A stretch of DNA of 64,000 nucleotides from Ichthyophis bannanicus (taxonomy: Eukaryota > Chordata > Amphibia > Gymnophiona > Ichthyophiidae), in the NCBI GenBank assembly GCA_033557465.1, contig CM066032.1:58316955-58380954 (forward strand), written 5' to 3'. Made by a program: the position numbers and the translations under genes. The notes beneath the pieces are model-generated. The model saw nothing but the letters and a program-made list of their open reading frames with translations. It did not search any database and was not told where the DNA came from. Positions 18,894 to 28,701 of the stretch are shown one piece after another. The stretch's first letter is position 1; each line of letters opens with the position of its first letter.

Positions 18894-21115
18894 ATGAGGA
18901 AAATAGTTAAGAAAAAACTAAAAGGAGCAGTTGCAAAGGTTAAAGACTTACATCAAGCTTGAGTGATGTTGAAAACTACTACCTTGGAAGCCCAGACCAG
19001 CTGTATGCCACGCTTTAAGAAAAGTGGAAGGAAGTCCAAAAAACTGCCAGCATGGTTTAAAGGTGAGGTCAGAGAGGCTGTTGTTGCCAAAAAAGCATCT
19101 TACAGGAGATGGAAAAAAAGAGCCAAACGACGAAACCTGGAAACAGCACAAGCACTGGCATGTCAAAAGCAAGGCATTGATAAGGCAGGCAATGGGAGAA
19201 TTTGAGAAGAAGCTTGCTGCGGAAGCAAAAAAGCGAAATAAAGACTTTTTCAAGTACATTCGTAGCAAAAAACCTGTGAGAGAGTCAGTTGGTCCATTAG
19301 ATGATAGAGGGGTTAAAGTGGCACTAAGAGGCGACAAGGCGATAGCGGAGAGACTGAATGAATTCTTTGTTTCAGTCTTTACTGAGGAAGATGACTGAAG
19401 TGGTATTTAAAGGTGCGGAAGAATTGAAGGAAATATCGATACATCGGGAAGATGTATTACAACTATTAGATAAACTGAAGAGTAGCAAATCACCTGGGCC
19501 GAATGGTATACATCCAAGAGTGTTGAAAGAACTGAAATATGAGATTACAGACCTGCAATTAGTAATCTGTGAACTATCATTAAAATCATCTGTAATACCT
19601 GAAGATTGGAGGATCGCCAATGTAACACCAATTTTTAAAAAGGGTTCCAGGGGTGATCCGGGAAACTACAGACCGGTGAGCCTGACGTCAGTACCGGAAA
19701 AAATGGTAGAAACCATCATAAAAAATAAAATTACTCAGCATGTAGATAGTCATGGCCTAAAGGGAAACAGCCAACATGGCTTTAGAGAAGGAAGATCTTG
19801 TCTTACTAATCTGTTATGTTTTTTCAAAGGTGTGAATAAATAGGTGGACAAAGGTGAGTCGGTTGATATAGTGTATCTGGACTTTCAGAAAACCTTTGAC
19901 AAGGTCCCTCATCAGAGACTTTGGCAAAACTAAAGAGTCATGGGATAGGAGGCAGTGTACTACTGTGGATCAGGAACTGGTTAAAAGATAGAAAGAAGAG
20001 GGTAGGGCTAAATGGCCAATTTTCCCAATGGAGAAAGGTGAATAGTGGTGTACCCCAGGGATCCGTGCTGGGTCCGCTGCTTTTTGAACATATTCATAAA
20101 TGGAAAGCGGAATAACGAGTGAGGTTATCAAATTTGCAGATGACACAAAATTATTTAAAGTTGTTAAAACCCAAGAGGATTGTGGAAAATTGCAAGAGGA
20201 TCTTGATAAATTGGAAGACTGGGCATCAAAATGGCAGATGAAATTTAATGTGGACAAGTGCAAAGTTGTGCACCTAGGGAAGAACAACCCAAACTATGGT
20301 TACACGATGCAAGGCTCCACATTAGGAACCACAACCCAGGAAAAAGATTTAGGCGTCATTGTGGATAACATGTTAAAGTCCTTGGCCCAATGTGCAGCAG
20401 TTGCCAAGAGAGCAAATAGAATGCTAGGTATCATAAGGAAAGGAATGGAAAATAAAACAAAAGATATTATAATGCCTCTATATCGTTCCATGGTGAGACC
20501 GCACCTTGAATATTGTGTGCAATTCTGGTCGCCGTATCTTAAAAAGGATATAGCGTTATTAGAAAAGGTTCAGAGAACAGCCACCAAAATGGTAAAGGGG
20601 ATGGAAGGCTACTCCTATGAAGAAAGGCTAAAAAGGTTAGGGCTCTTTAACCTGGAAAAAAGATGGCTGAGGGGAGATATGATAGAAGTCTAAAAATTAA
20701 TGAATGGAGTGGAACGGGTAAACGTAGATCGATTGTTTATGTTATCAGAATATAGAAAGACTAGGGGACATGCAATGAAGCTACAGGGTAAACTATTTAA
20801 GACTAATTAAAGAAAGTATTTTTTCACTCAACGTGTAATCAAACTCTGGAATTTGTTACCGGAGGATGTAGTAAAGGCTGTTAGTGTAGCTGGGTTTAAA
20901 AAAGGTTTGGACAAGTTCCTGGAGGAAAGGTCCATAAAACATTCTTAAGAAGGGACCCAGGATATCAATGTTTGACCCAATACAACCATTGTGGAACCTG
21001 TGTCTTTTGGGGAAACTGCTAGGTACGTATGACCTAGATTAGCCACTGTTGGAAACAGGATACTGGGCTTGATGGACCTTGGTCTGACCCAGTATGGCAT
21101 ATCTTATGTTCTTAT
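18894..21115 (+). pseudogene. CR1 lineage B copy 1, reverse transcriptase and 3' UTR
   Basis: Linker (RFKKSGRKSKKLPAWFKGEV near 19015), then RT in several frames: KSSKSPGPNGIHPRV (19480), NYRPVSLTSVPEKMVE (19665), SQHGFREGRSCLTNLL (19770), VPQGSVLGPLLF (20050), IKFADDTKLF (20130, catalytic Asp pair) and KWQMKFNVDKCKVVHLG. The 197-residue stretch 20100-20693 ends in a TAA made from a TAT codon of the consensus VYKLMNG. Earlier shifts lie near 19395 and 19920 and a TAG near 19842. The 3' UTR is complete with the CTGGG/CCCAG hairpin (21060-21092) and a short TTATGTTC tail. Confidence 0.85.
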
Positions 21116-21244
21116 GTCACTGCCAAACTCCAAGTCCCTCATTTCTATCCATGCCCTTTGCAGAGCAGTACCAGGAGTGTTATTTCATCTACTTCATGAG
21201 GTTCAAGGGTGGTCACTGCCAAACTCCACGTCCCTCATTTCTGC
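21116..21244 (+). repeat. 96-bp satellite, isolated 1.3 units
   Basis: Clear match to the 8753-14226 satellite, directly after a CR1-B 3' tail as at 8753 but in a different phase of the unit. It passes into DIRS sequence near 21245. Confidence 0.85.
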
Positions 21245-21905
21245 ATGGAGACAATCAGGTTGGTCTTTTCGTCAGTCCAACAAGGGGGAGTTTCTAAACT
21301 CCTAGGATATTTCTGAAGCATAGTTTCATGTTCCTATCCAGAAGCAATGCCCACGATTTCTCTGCTTCAGTGTTGTGGACCATCATGTCCAATTCTGAGC
21401 TCTACCTTTTGGCCTGACAATGGCACCTTCTTCCTTTTCAAAGGTCATGATGGTGGCATCCCAGCTCAAGCAAGGAATCCAGTTTTACCACTACTTTGGT
21501 GACTGGCTGATTTGTTCATGCTCCTTAGAGAAGTCCAGGGACAATACATCCCTGCTGATTCATTGTCTAGAAAGGCTGAATTTAATGTTTCACTATCTCA
21601 TGAGCAGCCTTGCTTTTTCCCAGATCCTGGAGTACCATGGGGCTTGATTCAACTCTTTCCTAGACTGAGTTTTCCTCATGCCAGAGAGGTCAAAAAATGA
21701 AGCTATAGGGCCAATTCAGTGAGTTTGCTCTACTCAGTCATGACCCCATTCCTGGGACTACTTCCAACTCCTAGGTCCATGGTGTTGACCCTGGAGCTGG
21801 TTATTTGTGCCAGGATGCACATGCGCTCCCATTAGAGATATCTGCTGTATCTCAGTTCTTACTGTTCTCTAATTTGTTTGTCTAGACTCTTCCTCTCCCC
21901 CAGGA
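21245..21905 (+). pseudogene. Decayed DIRS, reverse transcriptase
   Basis: Open stretches 21420-21647 and 21512-21700 give APSSFSKVMMVAS, then GIQFYHYFGDWLICS. This is the DIRS RT catalytic region; compare DFTKCLAVVAAYL and FVFPCLDDWLIRG in the DIRS at 28702-34761. The LDD of the catalytic site has become FGD, so the first Asp is lost. Downstream, near 21740-21850, a thumb-like FLGLL...MVLTLELVICARMHM segment follows with shifts. Clearly dead, and older than the DIRS at 28.7 kb. Confidence 0.7.
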
Positions 21906-22369
21906 AATAAAGATGCAGTTAGCATGGTAATTGCAGTCTCAGCATCTGACAGATGGAATGTCTCTGTAAATATTGGATTGCATGTTAGCCTGAAAGCTCA
22001 GTTTTGCCTTGCCCGCATTGACGATGTACAGTTATTCTCGTTGCCTCATTTGAGATCGTTTCAGAAGCACTTGACACAGGGTTAATTCCCCGAAACGCGC
22101 GCGTCGTGCTGATCTATTTCTGGAAGAGCAACGTTTGGTTGCGGCAGTGTCAACGAAGGACTTGAGATAAGTGCAGAGATTTCTAATTATGAAAGAAAAA
22201 TTTTTATTGGTGAAGGATTACGAATAAAATAAAAGAAGCTAGCAGTCTGGTGGGGGACTGGATCCACCTAGTCCCTCCTACGGCTCAGCTCCGACAAAAA
22301 ATATTTAGAATTAATTGTTTTCCCTGGAGAGGTTTATTTTAAGTGATTCTTTTTTTGCTACAGCCTGAA
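21906..22369 (+). mobile_element. Unclassified insertion in DIRS with hammerhead-like motif
   Basis: About 460 bp separating the DIRS RT thumb from the DIRS RNase H. It has no ORF and holds the ribozyme-like motif at 22066-22110. It may be the end of a Penelope-like element or another ribozyme-bearing retroelement; family unknown. Boundaries are estimates from where DIRS similarity stops and resumes. Confidence 0.4.
22066..22110 (+). ncRNA. Candidate decayed type I hammerhead ribozyme
   Basis: Stem I: AGCAC (22066-22070) pairs with GTGCT (22106-22110). First core box position: TTGACAC (22071-22077), against CUGANGA. Stem II: GGG (22079-22081), loop TTAATT, CCC (22088-22090). Second core box GAAA (22092-22095). 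Stem III: a short CGC/GCG hairpin (22096-22103). The cleavage triplet GTC is at 22103-22105. The geometry fits a type I hammerhead with a tiny stem III, but three positions of the first box are changed, so self-cleavage is unlikely. Confidence 0.45.
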
Positions 22370-22610
22370 AGGTTGGGCAGCTCATGGTCTAGGTCAGGTT
22401 GTCCAGAGACTCTGGTCCCCTAAGGAGACTTCTTAGTCAATCATCTGGTGGGAGGCCAGAGCAATATGCCTTGCTCTGGAAAGGCTCAGGCCCTTCCTGG
22501 TGGGTAGAGAGGTATGCATGTCTCAGACAATACCACAGCTTTGGCATATGTCATCAGGCAAGGTGGATCTTGAAGTGCCAGAGTGGCTCTCGATGTAGCA
22601 GAGCAGTGGC
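22370..22610 (+). pseudogene. Decayed DIRS, RNase H
   Basis: Translation with shifts gives LKGWAAHGLGQVV...LWSPKE, then ARAICLALERLRPFLVG, then SDNTTALAYVIRQGG-like sequence (22525-22570). These match the DIRS RNase H order DASLQGWGAHC, LLELRAIRQAL and VQTDNQVAMCYVYKQGG seen at 30.7-31.1 kb. Frame changes separate each block. It is cut at about 22611 by mariner sequence. Confidence 0.65.
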
Positions 22611-23210
22611 GCTGGATTGAGGAGCATCCTGCCTCAGCCACCAGTCCAGACAAGTTGCATCATGCTGATGACATTATTGCATACACCTTTGAATATCCAA
22701 AGAGTCAATAATTGCCATTGCACTACCTCTACTGATGGAAAGCTGTACGGACAATTCCCAACTCGTGATGCGCCGATCCGCAGGAAAATTGTCATCAGCG
22801 CGTTGCAACTTTTCTGGACTGGTGGCTGAGGCAGGACTCCCAGACCGTGGCCAATCTTCCAGTTCCGTTTTACCACTTCCTGAAGCCTTTATTCTCTTCA
22901 CCCATCATCCAATGGTGCTCCTATCTACCACAGAACTTCCATACACAGCACACAATCGTTTGTGAATGTTTCTCACACTTTCTTTCTCCTCCACCAAGAA
23001 TTCAATTACAGCTCATTGTTTTTACCATGTTTCACTCATAGACGCCATTTGAAGGATCACTACCGCCTCGCTATTTGTCGGACGACTGTAAAATTAAGCA
23101 CATGTGTCCTTTGAAGTTCCAAGTTACTACCCTTTCAATTTCACACCTCTATCTTCTTTCTGTACTGAGAAAAGCATGTGGGGCATTACTTTCTGAGCAA
23201 CCCTCGTATA
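22611..23210 (-). mobile_element. mariner-family DNA transposon, 5' part with inverted duplication
   Basis: On the minus strand, from the TIR-like ACGAGGGTTGCTCAGAAAGT at 23208-23189, the transposase N-terminus runs through EQRAVIEFLVEEK...VRNIHKRL (near 23000-22960) and then the helix-turn-helix part (22901-22674): PASATSPEKLQRADD, RRITSWELSVQLSIS and GSAMAIIDSL. A stop follows WPRS...-upstream codons near 22920. The catalytic DDD domain is missing. The rest of the element is replaced by an inverted copy of its own sequence (22627-22672 against 22791-22836). Confidence 0.7.
22627..22836. repeat. 46-bp inverted repeat inside mariner fragment
   Basis: Arms 22627-22672 and 22791-22836 match as reverse complements at 42 of 46 positions, with a 118-bp spacer. 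Three of the four differences fall in one stretch where CGCG in one arm reads CATG in the other, as CpG decay would give. Confidence 0.8.
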
Positions 23211-23425
23211 AGCACTGTGCTGCTCACTCTCTTGATTCTAACTCAGGCAAGCTCTTACTAGCATTGGCCATGGCCATTAGTTTTGCTGCCTTCCATGGCT
23301 TTCTGAAAGCAGCAATTTTTAGGCCTCAAAATGCCACACACTTCATATAACAGCACTCATAAGAATGCCAAAGTTGAGATCTTTCAACTACAGGAAGGAT
23401 CTGCAGACAGTGGGTTTTGTTTTCC
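23211..23425. other. Unclassified sequence
   Basis: Lies between the mariner terminus and recognisable DIRS. A short open stretch exists (end of 23075-23350) without family motifs. It may be decayed DIRS. Confidence 0.3.
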
Positions 23426-24139
23426 TATTTCAAGAATGACCCCTGGAGGGGCTTCTGTATGTCTTCCCCCCATGGTCCTTAGAGACCTGCCTTCTAAGCA
23501 GCATTTGGTCTCACCCGGTCTTGGTGATCATAGTAGCTCCAGATTGGCCACACTGGCTACTATACATAGATCACTTGAACCTAATGGAGGGTCTACTCTT
23601 TTATTACTTCAAGAGAGGGCCTCCTGTGGCAAGAGTTCCTGGTGAAGGAAGATTTCATTTCCTCTTCACTTACAGCCTGACCTGTGAGAGGCAAAGGCAG
23701 TCTAAAAATGGTTGCTCTGGGGAGATAGTGGTTACCCTTCTCAAAGTCTGGAGAGCCTCTACTTCCTTAGCCTATATGAGAGTCTGGAAACTTGTCAAGA
23801 TGTGATGTTCCTTTTGGGCCCTGGAGGCCAGGGAGATGGGCATTGTTGCTGTTTATCCTTTTTACAGTCCACGCCAGAACAGAGGTTGGTCCTGAATTCT
23901 CTCGAGCTTCAGGTGGCAATATCCAAGGGATGTCATTGGCAGCATACCCTGAAATTTCCCTCTTCCTCAAGGGAGTGAAGTAGATATGTCACCAGCACAT
24001 CCAGTTGTTCTTTAGTTGAGTATCTCTCTGGTGCTGAAGACACTGAAAGGGCCTCCTTTGATCCTCTTCAGGCAGATATATGAACTGTGAACTTTGTCCT
24101 GTAGAGTGTCTTTTTTGGTGTTCTCAATGGCTCCTGTGT
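23426..24139 (+). pseudogene. Decayed DIRS, post-RNase H block and recombinase N-terminal part
   Basis: Holds FPPMVLRDLPSK and VIIVAPDWPHW (near 23520-23560), then a tyrosine-recombinase N-terminal region: TSLAYMRVWKLVK (23758), ...LNSLELQVAISKG (23890), EISLFLKGVK (23960) and LVLKTLKGPP (24030). In the DIRS at 28.7 kb the parallel blocks are TRKTYALKWRRF, FHLSALAAHH, VSRFLRGLLL and VLQQLTRPPF. Several shifts. It is interrupted at about 24140 by an antisense LINE and continues at 24641. Confidence 0.65.
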
Positions 24140-24640
24140 AATTTCTCCAAATTGGTTAGTTTTGTGCATTCGATGAAAGTCATTAACCTCACTCCAAAGA
24201 CAGGGTATGTGGAGTAACATCTGAGTCTCTTAAATTTACTGCCAGTGCTTGGCATAGCACGATCATCGAGCCAAAGAGAATGTCCTTCTAAAATTTGGAA
24301 GATGTAACATACAATATATGGGTAATTTACCAAGGTGTGCTCAGGTACCACGGGCTTAATCAAGTCTGTGGTACTCAACATGATGGGAAATAACTTGGTA
24401 TCTTTCCTCCACATTTTCTTGGTCTCTGACGGCACTTCTTGGTACTTAAAGATCTTCTCCTTCTCAATGTGATTCCTAGAATAATCACTTGGGACTGAAA
24501 CCTCTAGAATTAATGCCATTCTGGTGTCCTTCTTTACCACTATGTCCAATTTCCTCACAACCAGATTTTTATCAGTCAGAATACAATTATCTTTGTGGAT
24601 TATGACCTTTCTTTCTCCCACCTTATCCAGATCTTTATCC
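24124..24640 (-). pseudogene. LINE C-terminus with restriction-like endonuclease
   Basis: A 165-residue open frame (24124-24621). Its core reads VVRKLDIVVKKDTRMALILE then VSVPSDYSRNHIEKEKIFKY, followed by KKMWRKDTKLFPIML. The spacing D...E-V-S...K resembles the PD-(D/E)XK-type nuclease at the C-terminus of R2/R4-group LINEs, known to nick the target DNA. No RT is attached, so this is an isolated 3' piece. It lies antisense within the recombinase of the decayed DIRS. The last 30 residues are probably not part of the domain. Confidence 0.6.
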
Positions 24641-24960
24641 TTCCTTCCCTCTCAGAGGAGGATCTGCGGATGGAACCTTCTCTATGTATGGTAGATGTGC
24701 AAAGGGCATTTTTCAGATACTGGGATATTACTATCCCTTCTTTTGGTTGATTCATTCTCTTCAGCAGTCTGAGGAAAGAACAGGCAGTGGACAAGTCCTC
24801 CATTATCCACTGGATTAAGGAGGCTATTACTTCAGCATACCTTCTGGCTGGAAAGTGTGTGCCCGAGGGAGTCAGTTCTGTCCAGAGCATCTCCTTCCCC
24901 CATGACCTAATTGCTTGGGTATATTCCATTCATCTGAACTGGTCTACTGGTCTAGCATGA
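24641..24960 (+). pseudogene. Decayed DIRS, recombinase C-terminal part
   Basis: In plus frame, about 24660-24950 reads SEEDLRMEPSLCMVDVQRA, then LRKEQAVDKSSIIHWIKEAI, TSAYLLAGKCVPEGVSSVQS. This matches the region ahead of the HxxR block of DIRS recombinases (SKRTLSIWLADCITWAYRA in the copy at 29.4 kb). The HxxR motif itself is decayed (PEGVSSVQSISF). Confidence 0.6.
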
Positions 24961-24967
24961 TGATAAT

Positions 24968-25335
24968 GAAGGAGAAATTTTACATACTTGATCATTTTTT
25001 TTCTTTAATCCTGCTATATAAGTCCTGGAAGTCTCTTCCTACAGGTTTGGGAGCCCAGCTGTTTCTTGATTGAATTGTCTGATGCAGTCATTTATGGTAA
25101 GAGAGACAAATGCTTGTTCTAAATGACTGTTCCAAGTTATTGTTATTAATTAATGTTCATAATTTCTGAGTTAGCTCAGAGTTTTTCAGTCTTTCTTACT
25201 GCTTGGGAAGTGTCCTACTGGCTTCTCTCAGGGCTGCACCAGAGGATATACCAAGTGATGAAATCACTGAAAGTTGCTCAAGTCTGCTTCCACTTGTTGG
25301 CTGAGGAGCATTACCCATTAATCTGGATTGTTGTT
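24968..25335 (+). mobile_element. DIRS 3' region with terminal-repeat motif
   Basis: GGAGAAATTTTACATAC at 24972-24988 is the exact reverse complement of GTATGTAAAATTTCTCC at 26581-26597. The DIRS at 28.7 kb has the same layout, with 59-bp inverted arms near its 3' end. Between the arms, after removal of L2 (25336-26577), about 350 bp remain. Confidence 0.55.
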
Positions 25336-25904
25336 ATTTATTTATTTAAGATCTTTTCTATACCGTCTTTCTACTAGTCAAGATGGTGTACAGAGAACTC
25401 AGTGCAAAAACATTGAAACTTGAACAGTAAAAGTGCACATTACAAGGGACATTCAGTAAAACATGTATTCAATGTCAACAATAGAAAGCTAACTATTTAC
25501 ATTGAGGTAGTGAGTTGGATGAGTCTGGGTGTCTGCTGATTGGCGGGTTAAACGTTTATGAATATTGAGAAGGAGTTTGTATTTTATCCTGCTTGTGATG
25601 GGTAGCCAATGAAGCTGTTTAAGGAGAGGGGTGATGTGAGTTTGGTGGGATTTTGCCAGTATGATTCTTGCTATGGTGTTCTGTGCTAATTGTAAAGGGT
25701 ATAAGCATGCTCTTAGGAACTCCGTGGTAGATAGAGTTGCAGTAGTCAAATACTGGGGTGATTACATTCTGACATACTCTGCAGAAGTCCATGGGGGAGA
25801 GGAGTTTGCATAGATTTTTTAGAGTGTGGAGCTTGAAATACACAGACTTGGTGATGTGGCTTATTTGAGGCTGGAGGTTGAGTTCTTGGTCAAGTGTGAT
25901 GCCC
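25336..25904 (-). mobile_element. L2-type LINE, RT C-terminus and 3' end
   Basis: Minus-strand reading 25906-25489: MGITLDQELNLQPQISHITK, DFCRVCQNVITPVFDYCNS, NTIARIILAKSHQTHITPLL and KQLHWLPITSRIKYKLLLNI, with one frame change near 25690. The 3' UTR has the usual GTACACCATCTTGAC-like motif and an AAATAAATAAA tail at 25336-25349. The RT half upstream is at 26161-26577, separated by another L2 3' end. Confidence 0.8.
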
Positions 25905-26160
25905 AAATTTTATTTATTTATTTATTTAAATGGATTTCTATACCATCTTTTCCTACAATCAAGGCGGTCTACACAAACAATCAACAAGATACAGTGTCTA
26001 GTGTGTGCATGAATTGAGCAGTGAGTGCATGTGTGTGTAGATGGACATTGATTTTTGGTGAGCTATTTACAGCGTGGGGTATTTACAGTACTATGTACAT
26101 CAGGACTTTACTTTAGTACTAGTTGATTTGGGTTTTGACATTGAGTGGGTTATTGTTTAT
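25905..26160 (-). mobile_element. L2 3' end nested in L2
   Basis: Reverse complement of a second L2 3' UTR: an AAATAAATAAAT tail at 25908-25930 preceded by TGTGTAGACCGCCTTGATTG and GGTATAGAAATCC. About 250 bp, without coding sequence. Confidence 0.7.
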
Positions 26161-26577
26161 CATGATCATAGTTGGCAGTTTGAGATTTCTTGTCTCTTGT
26201 GATGTGAAATATGTCTGATTTGTTGTGGTTAATCATGAGATAGCGTTCTTTGAGATTTTGGTGTAGTCTGGGGATATGGTGAGAAAGGGTTAAATATCAT
26301 TATGTCAACTGCATATAGGAGGTAATTGACACTGAGGTTCTTGATGTCGCAGAGTGGCTGTATGTAGATGTTAAACACGATGGAGGAGAGTGCAGATCCT
26401 TCGCTGAGGGAGAAAGGTGTGGAAATTAGGGTGCCAATTTTGACTTGTGGAATGCAGTTTGATAAGCAGGAATGAAACCATCTTAAAAAAGTTCCCTGGA
26501 TCCCGATATTGTAGAGTCTGTTTAATAAGTGTTGATGGGAGACAGAGTTTTAGTAGGATTCAAGGAAAAAAAATTTC
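26161..26577 (-). pseudogene. L2-type LINE, RT core
   Basis: Minus-strand reading around 26440-26200 gives LSEGSALSSIVFNIYIQPLC, then a region where YADDI is expected but reads YAVDI (26320-26305), then LINHNKSDIFHITRD. It is the upstream half of the L2 at 25336-25904. The second catalytic Asp pair has lost its first Asp. Confidence 0.65.
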
Positions 26578-26603
26578 AGGTATGTAAAATTTCTCCTTTG
26601 TGA
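26578..26603 (+). repeat. DIRS terminal motif, opposite arm
   Basis: TCAGGTATGTAAAATTTCTC, reverse complement of the arm at 24972-24988. It marks the likely right side of the decayed DIRS. Confidence 0.5.
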
Positions 26604-27250
26604 AGAATCCTAGAGCCCACATCTGACAGGGGCATGTCCAGACCATCTGGATGTACAAAAGAGTGGATAGGCCCAAATTGTACCTGATTCTGCAACCGCA
26701 GGAGCAAGACGTTCCCATGCTGCAGAATCAAGCACTTAGACAGTCCAGCTTGCCCCTGATTCCACTGCAGGAGATGTCCCCAGTATGCATGACCAGCCCA
26801 CCCTCTGCTCCTGCTGGTATGCCAGTAGGGTTGGCCAGGGCCGAGCTCAGGCAGCGTGGGCTCATCTGCCGTGGCTCCATAATCTTGAGGAGGGCAGAAG
26901 GCCCTGATTTCAAGGGCGCCTGGTGCTTATTCCACCAAGGTGGTATAAGCTGAGTGTCCTATGTGAGACCACCGGACATATAGGGACTGACCTGAATAGA
27001 CCCTGTACATCTGGTTGCTTTGGCCCGCCCCTGTTCCTCCCACTCCCTGCCTCTGGCCCTCCTCCCACCCCCATCCAGCGCTCTCCGCACTAACCCTTTG
27101 CATGTGCAGGGAGGGCTGGACTCAGAATTGAGTGCCAAGACAAAACAGGGGTTGGACGTCCAACCAGGAAGTCCATCCCCACTATTCATGTCTCTGCATA
27201 GGGCCTCTAATGTCCTAAAGTGGTATTTTCGTGTCTTTTAACCATACAGC
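26604..27250. other. Unclassified, partly GC-rich sequence
   Basis: Contains a 100-codon open frame (26651-26953) without recognisable motifs and a C-rich stretch (27020-27090). Both strands have short overlapping frames, which is usual for GC-rich DNA. I see no splice sites with a coding pattern and no promoter that I would defend. Confidence 0.3.
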
Positions 27251-27420
27251 AGGCAAATGGGTACAAGCTATAGCTCAATGATAAAGTAGATCATATTGTT
27301 AGAGATGTTGTGCTCTATGTTGTGCCTTAATTACTGATATCTGACCTGGGGTTCACACAGACAACCCTTGCTAAATGGTAAATGTTACAGCTAAGTAATA
27401 CAGTGTCTGAGCCATAGATG
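27251..27420 (+). pseudogene. Degenerate duplicate of CR1-B endonuclease segment
   Basis: GGGTACAAGCTATAGCTCAA and TTGTGCTCTATGTT (27258-27320) imperfectly repeat the CR1-B sequence at 27430-27485 and 17910-17965. The rest of the interval is unclassified. Confidence 0.45.
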
Positions 27421-28701
27421 ACATGACAAACTATATCGTAATTCTAGAGCTTATCAAATTGGTGGAGGGGTTGTGCTCTATGTTAGAGAGGGCATTGAAT
27501 CAGATAGGATTAAAATTTTGCAGGAAACAAAATACACTGTAGAATCTCTGTGGATAGAAATTTCATGTAAAAAGGGGAAGGTGATGGCAGTGAGGGTGTA
27601 CTACCAACCGCCTGGCCAGAATGAACAGATGGATGATGAAATGCTCAAAGAAATCAGGGAAGCTAACAAAAGTTACAACACAGTAATAATAATGGTGATT
27701 TCAATTACCCCGATATTGACTGGGTCAGTGTCGCAACAGGACATGCTAGGGAGATAATTTTTCTAGATGAAATAAATGACTGCTTCTTGGAGAAGCTGGT
27801 TCATGAACTGACCAGAAGGGAAGCCATTTTGGATTTAGTTCTTAGTGGAACACCAGATCTGGTGCAAGAGAGAAGGATTTTGAGGCCACTTGGCAGTAGT
27901 GGTCATAGTATGATCACATTTGTTTTAATAAATGGAAGACAGACAGCAATAGAATCTACAGTACTACCTTTTAACTTTCCAAAGGGAGACTATAATAAAA
28001 TGAGGACAATAGTTAAAAAAAACTAAAAGGAGCAATTGCAAAGATTAATGATTTACATCAAGCATAGGCATTTAAAAGTAATCTTGCAAGCCCAAATCAG
28101 ATATATTTCACGCTTTAAGAAAAGTGGAAGGAAGGCAAAAAACTGCCAGCATGGTTTAAAGGTGAGGTCAGAGACACTGTTGTTGCCAAAAAAACATCTT
28201 TCAGGAAATGGAAAAAGGAGCCTAATGACGAACAATGGAAACAACACAAGCATTGGCAAGCTAGATGCAAGGCACTTGTAAGACAGGCAAAGAGAGAATT
28301 TGAAAAGAAGATTACCATAGAAGCAAAAACATATAATAACAACTTTTTCAAGTGCATTCGTAGCAAAAATCCTGGGAGTCAGTTGGATCATTGGATGACA
28401 GAGGAGTAAAAGGGGTGCTAAGGGAGGACAAGGCCATAGCGGAGAAACTGTATGAATTATTTGTTTTGGTCTTTACTGAAGAAGATGTAGGGAAGCTATC
28501 TGTACCTCAAATGATATATAAAGGTGATAAAGCAGAAGAATTGAAAGAAATATCAATAAACCAGGAGGATGTATTACAACTGTTTGATAAACTGAAGAGT
28601 AGCAAATCACCTGGACCGGATGGCATACATCCAAGGGTGTTCAAAGAACTGAAATATGAGATTGCAGACCTACTATTAGTAATCTGTGAACTTTCATTAA
28701 A
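27421..28701 (+). pseudogene. CR1 lineage B copy 2 (host of the nest), endonuclease and linker
   Basis: Start of the CR1-B that contains the DIRS and both ERVs. Reads GGGVVLYVREGIESDRIKIL and VRVYYQPPGQNEQMDDEM. The catalytic GDFN block is lost by a one-base deletion (VIIMVISITPILTG near 27690). Next come EAILDLVLSGTPDLV, then SSGHSMITFVLI where SDH has become SGH. The linker and RT start follow with LKSSKSPGPDGIHPRVFKEL (28600). At least four frame breaks. It is cut after TTTCATTAAA at 28701 by the DIRS and resumes at 34762. Confidence 0.85.

Noticed and set aside
26651..26953. 100-codon frame as a host gene
   Set aside because: No motif, no splice pattern, and overlapping frames on the other strand of a GC-rich stretch.
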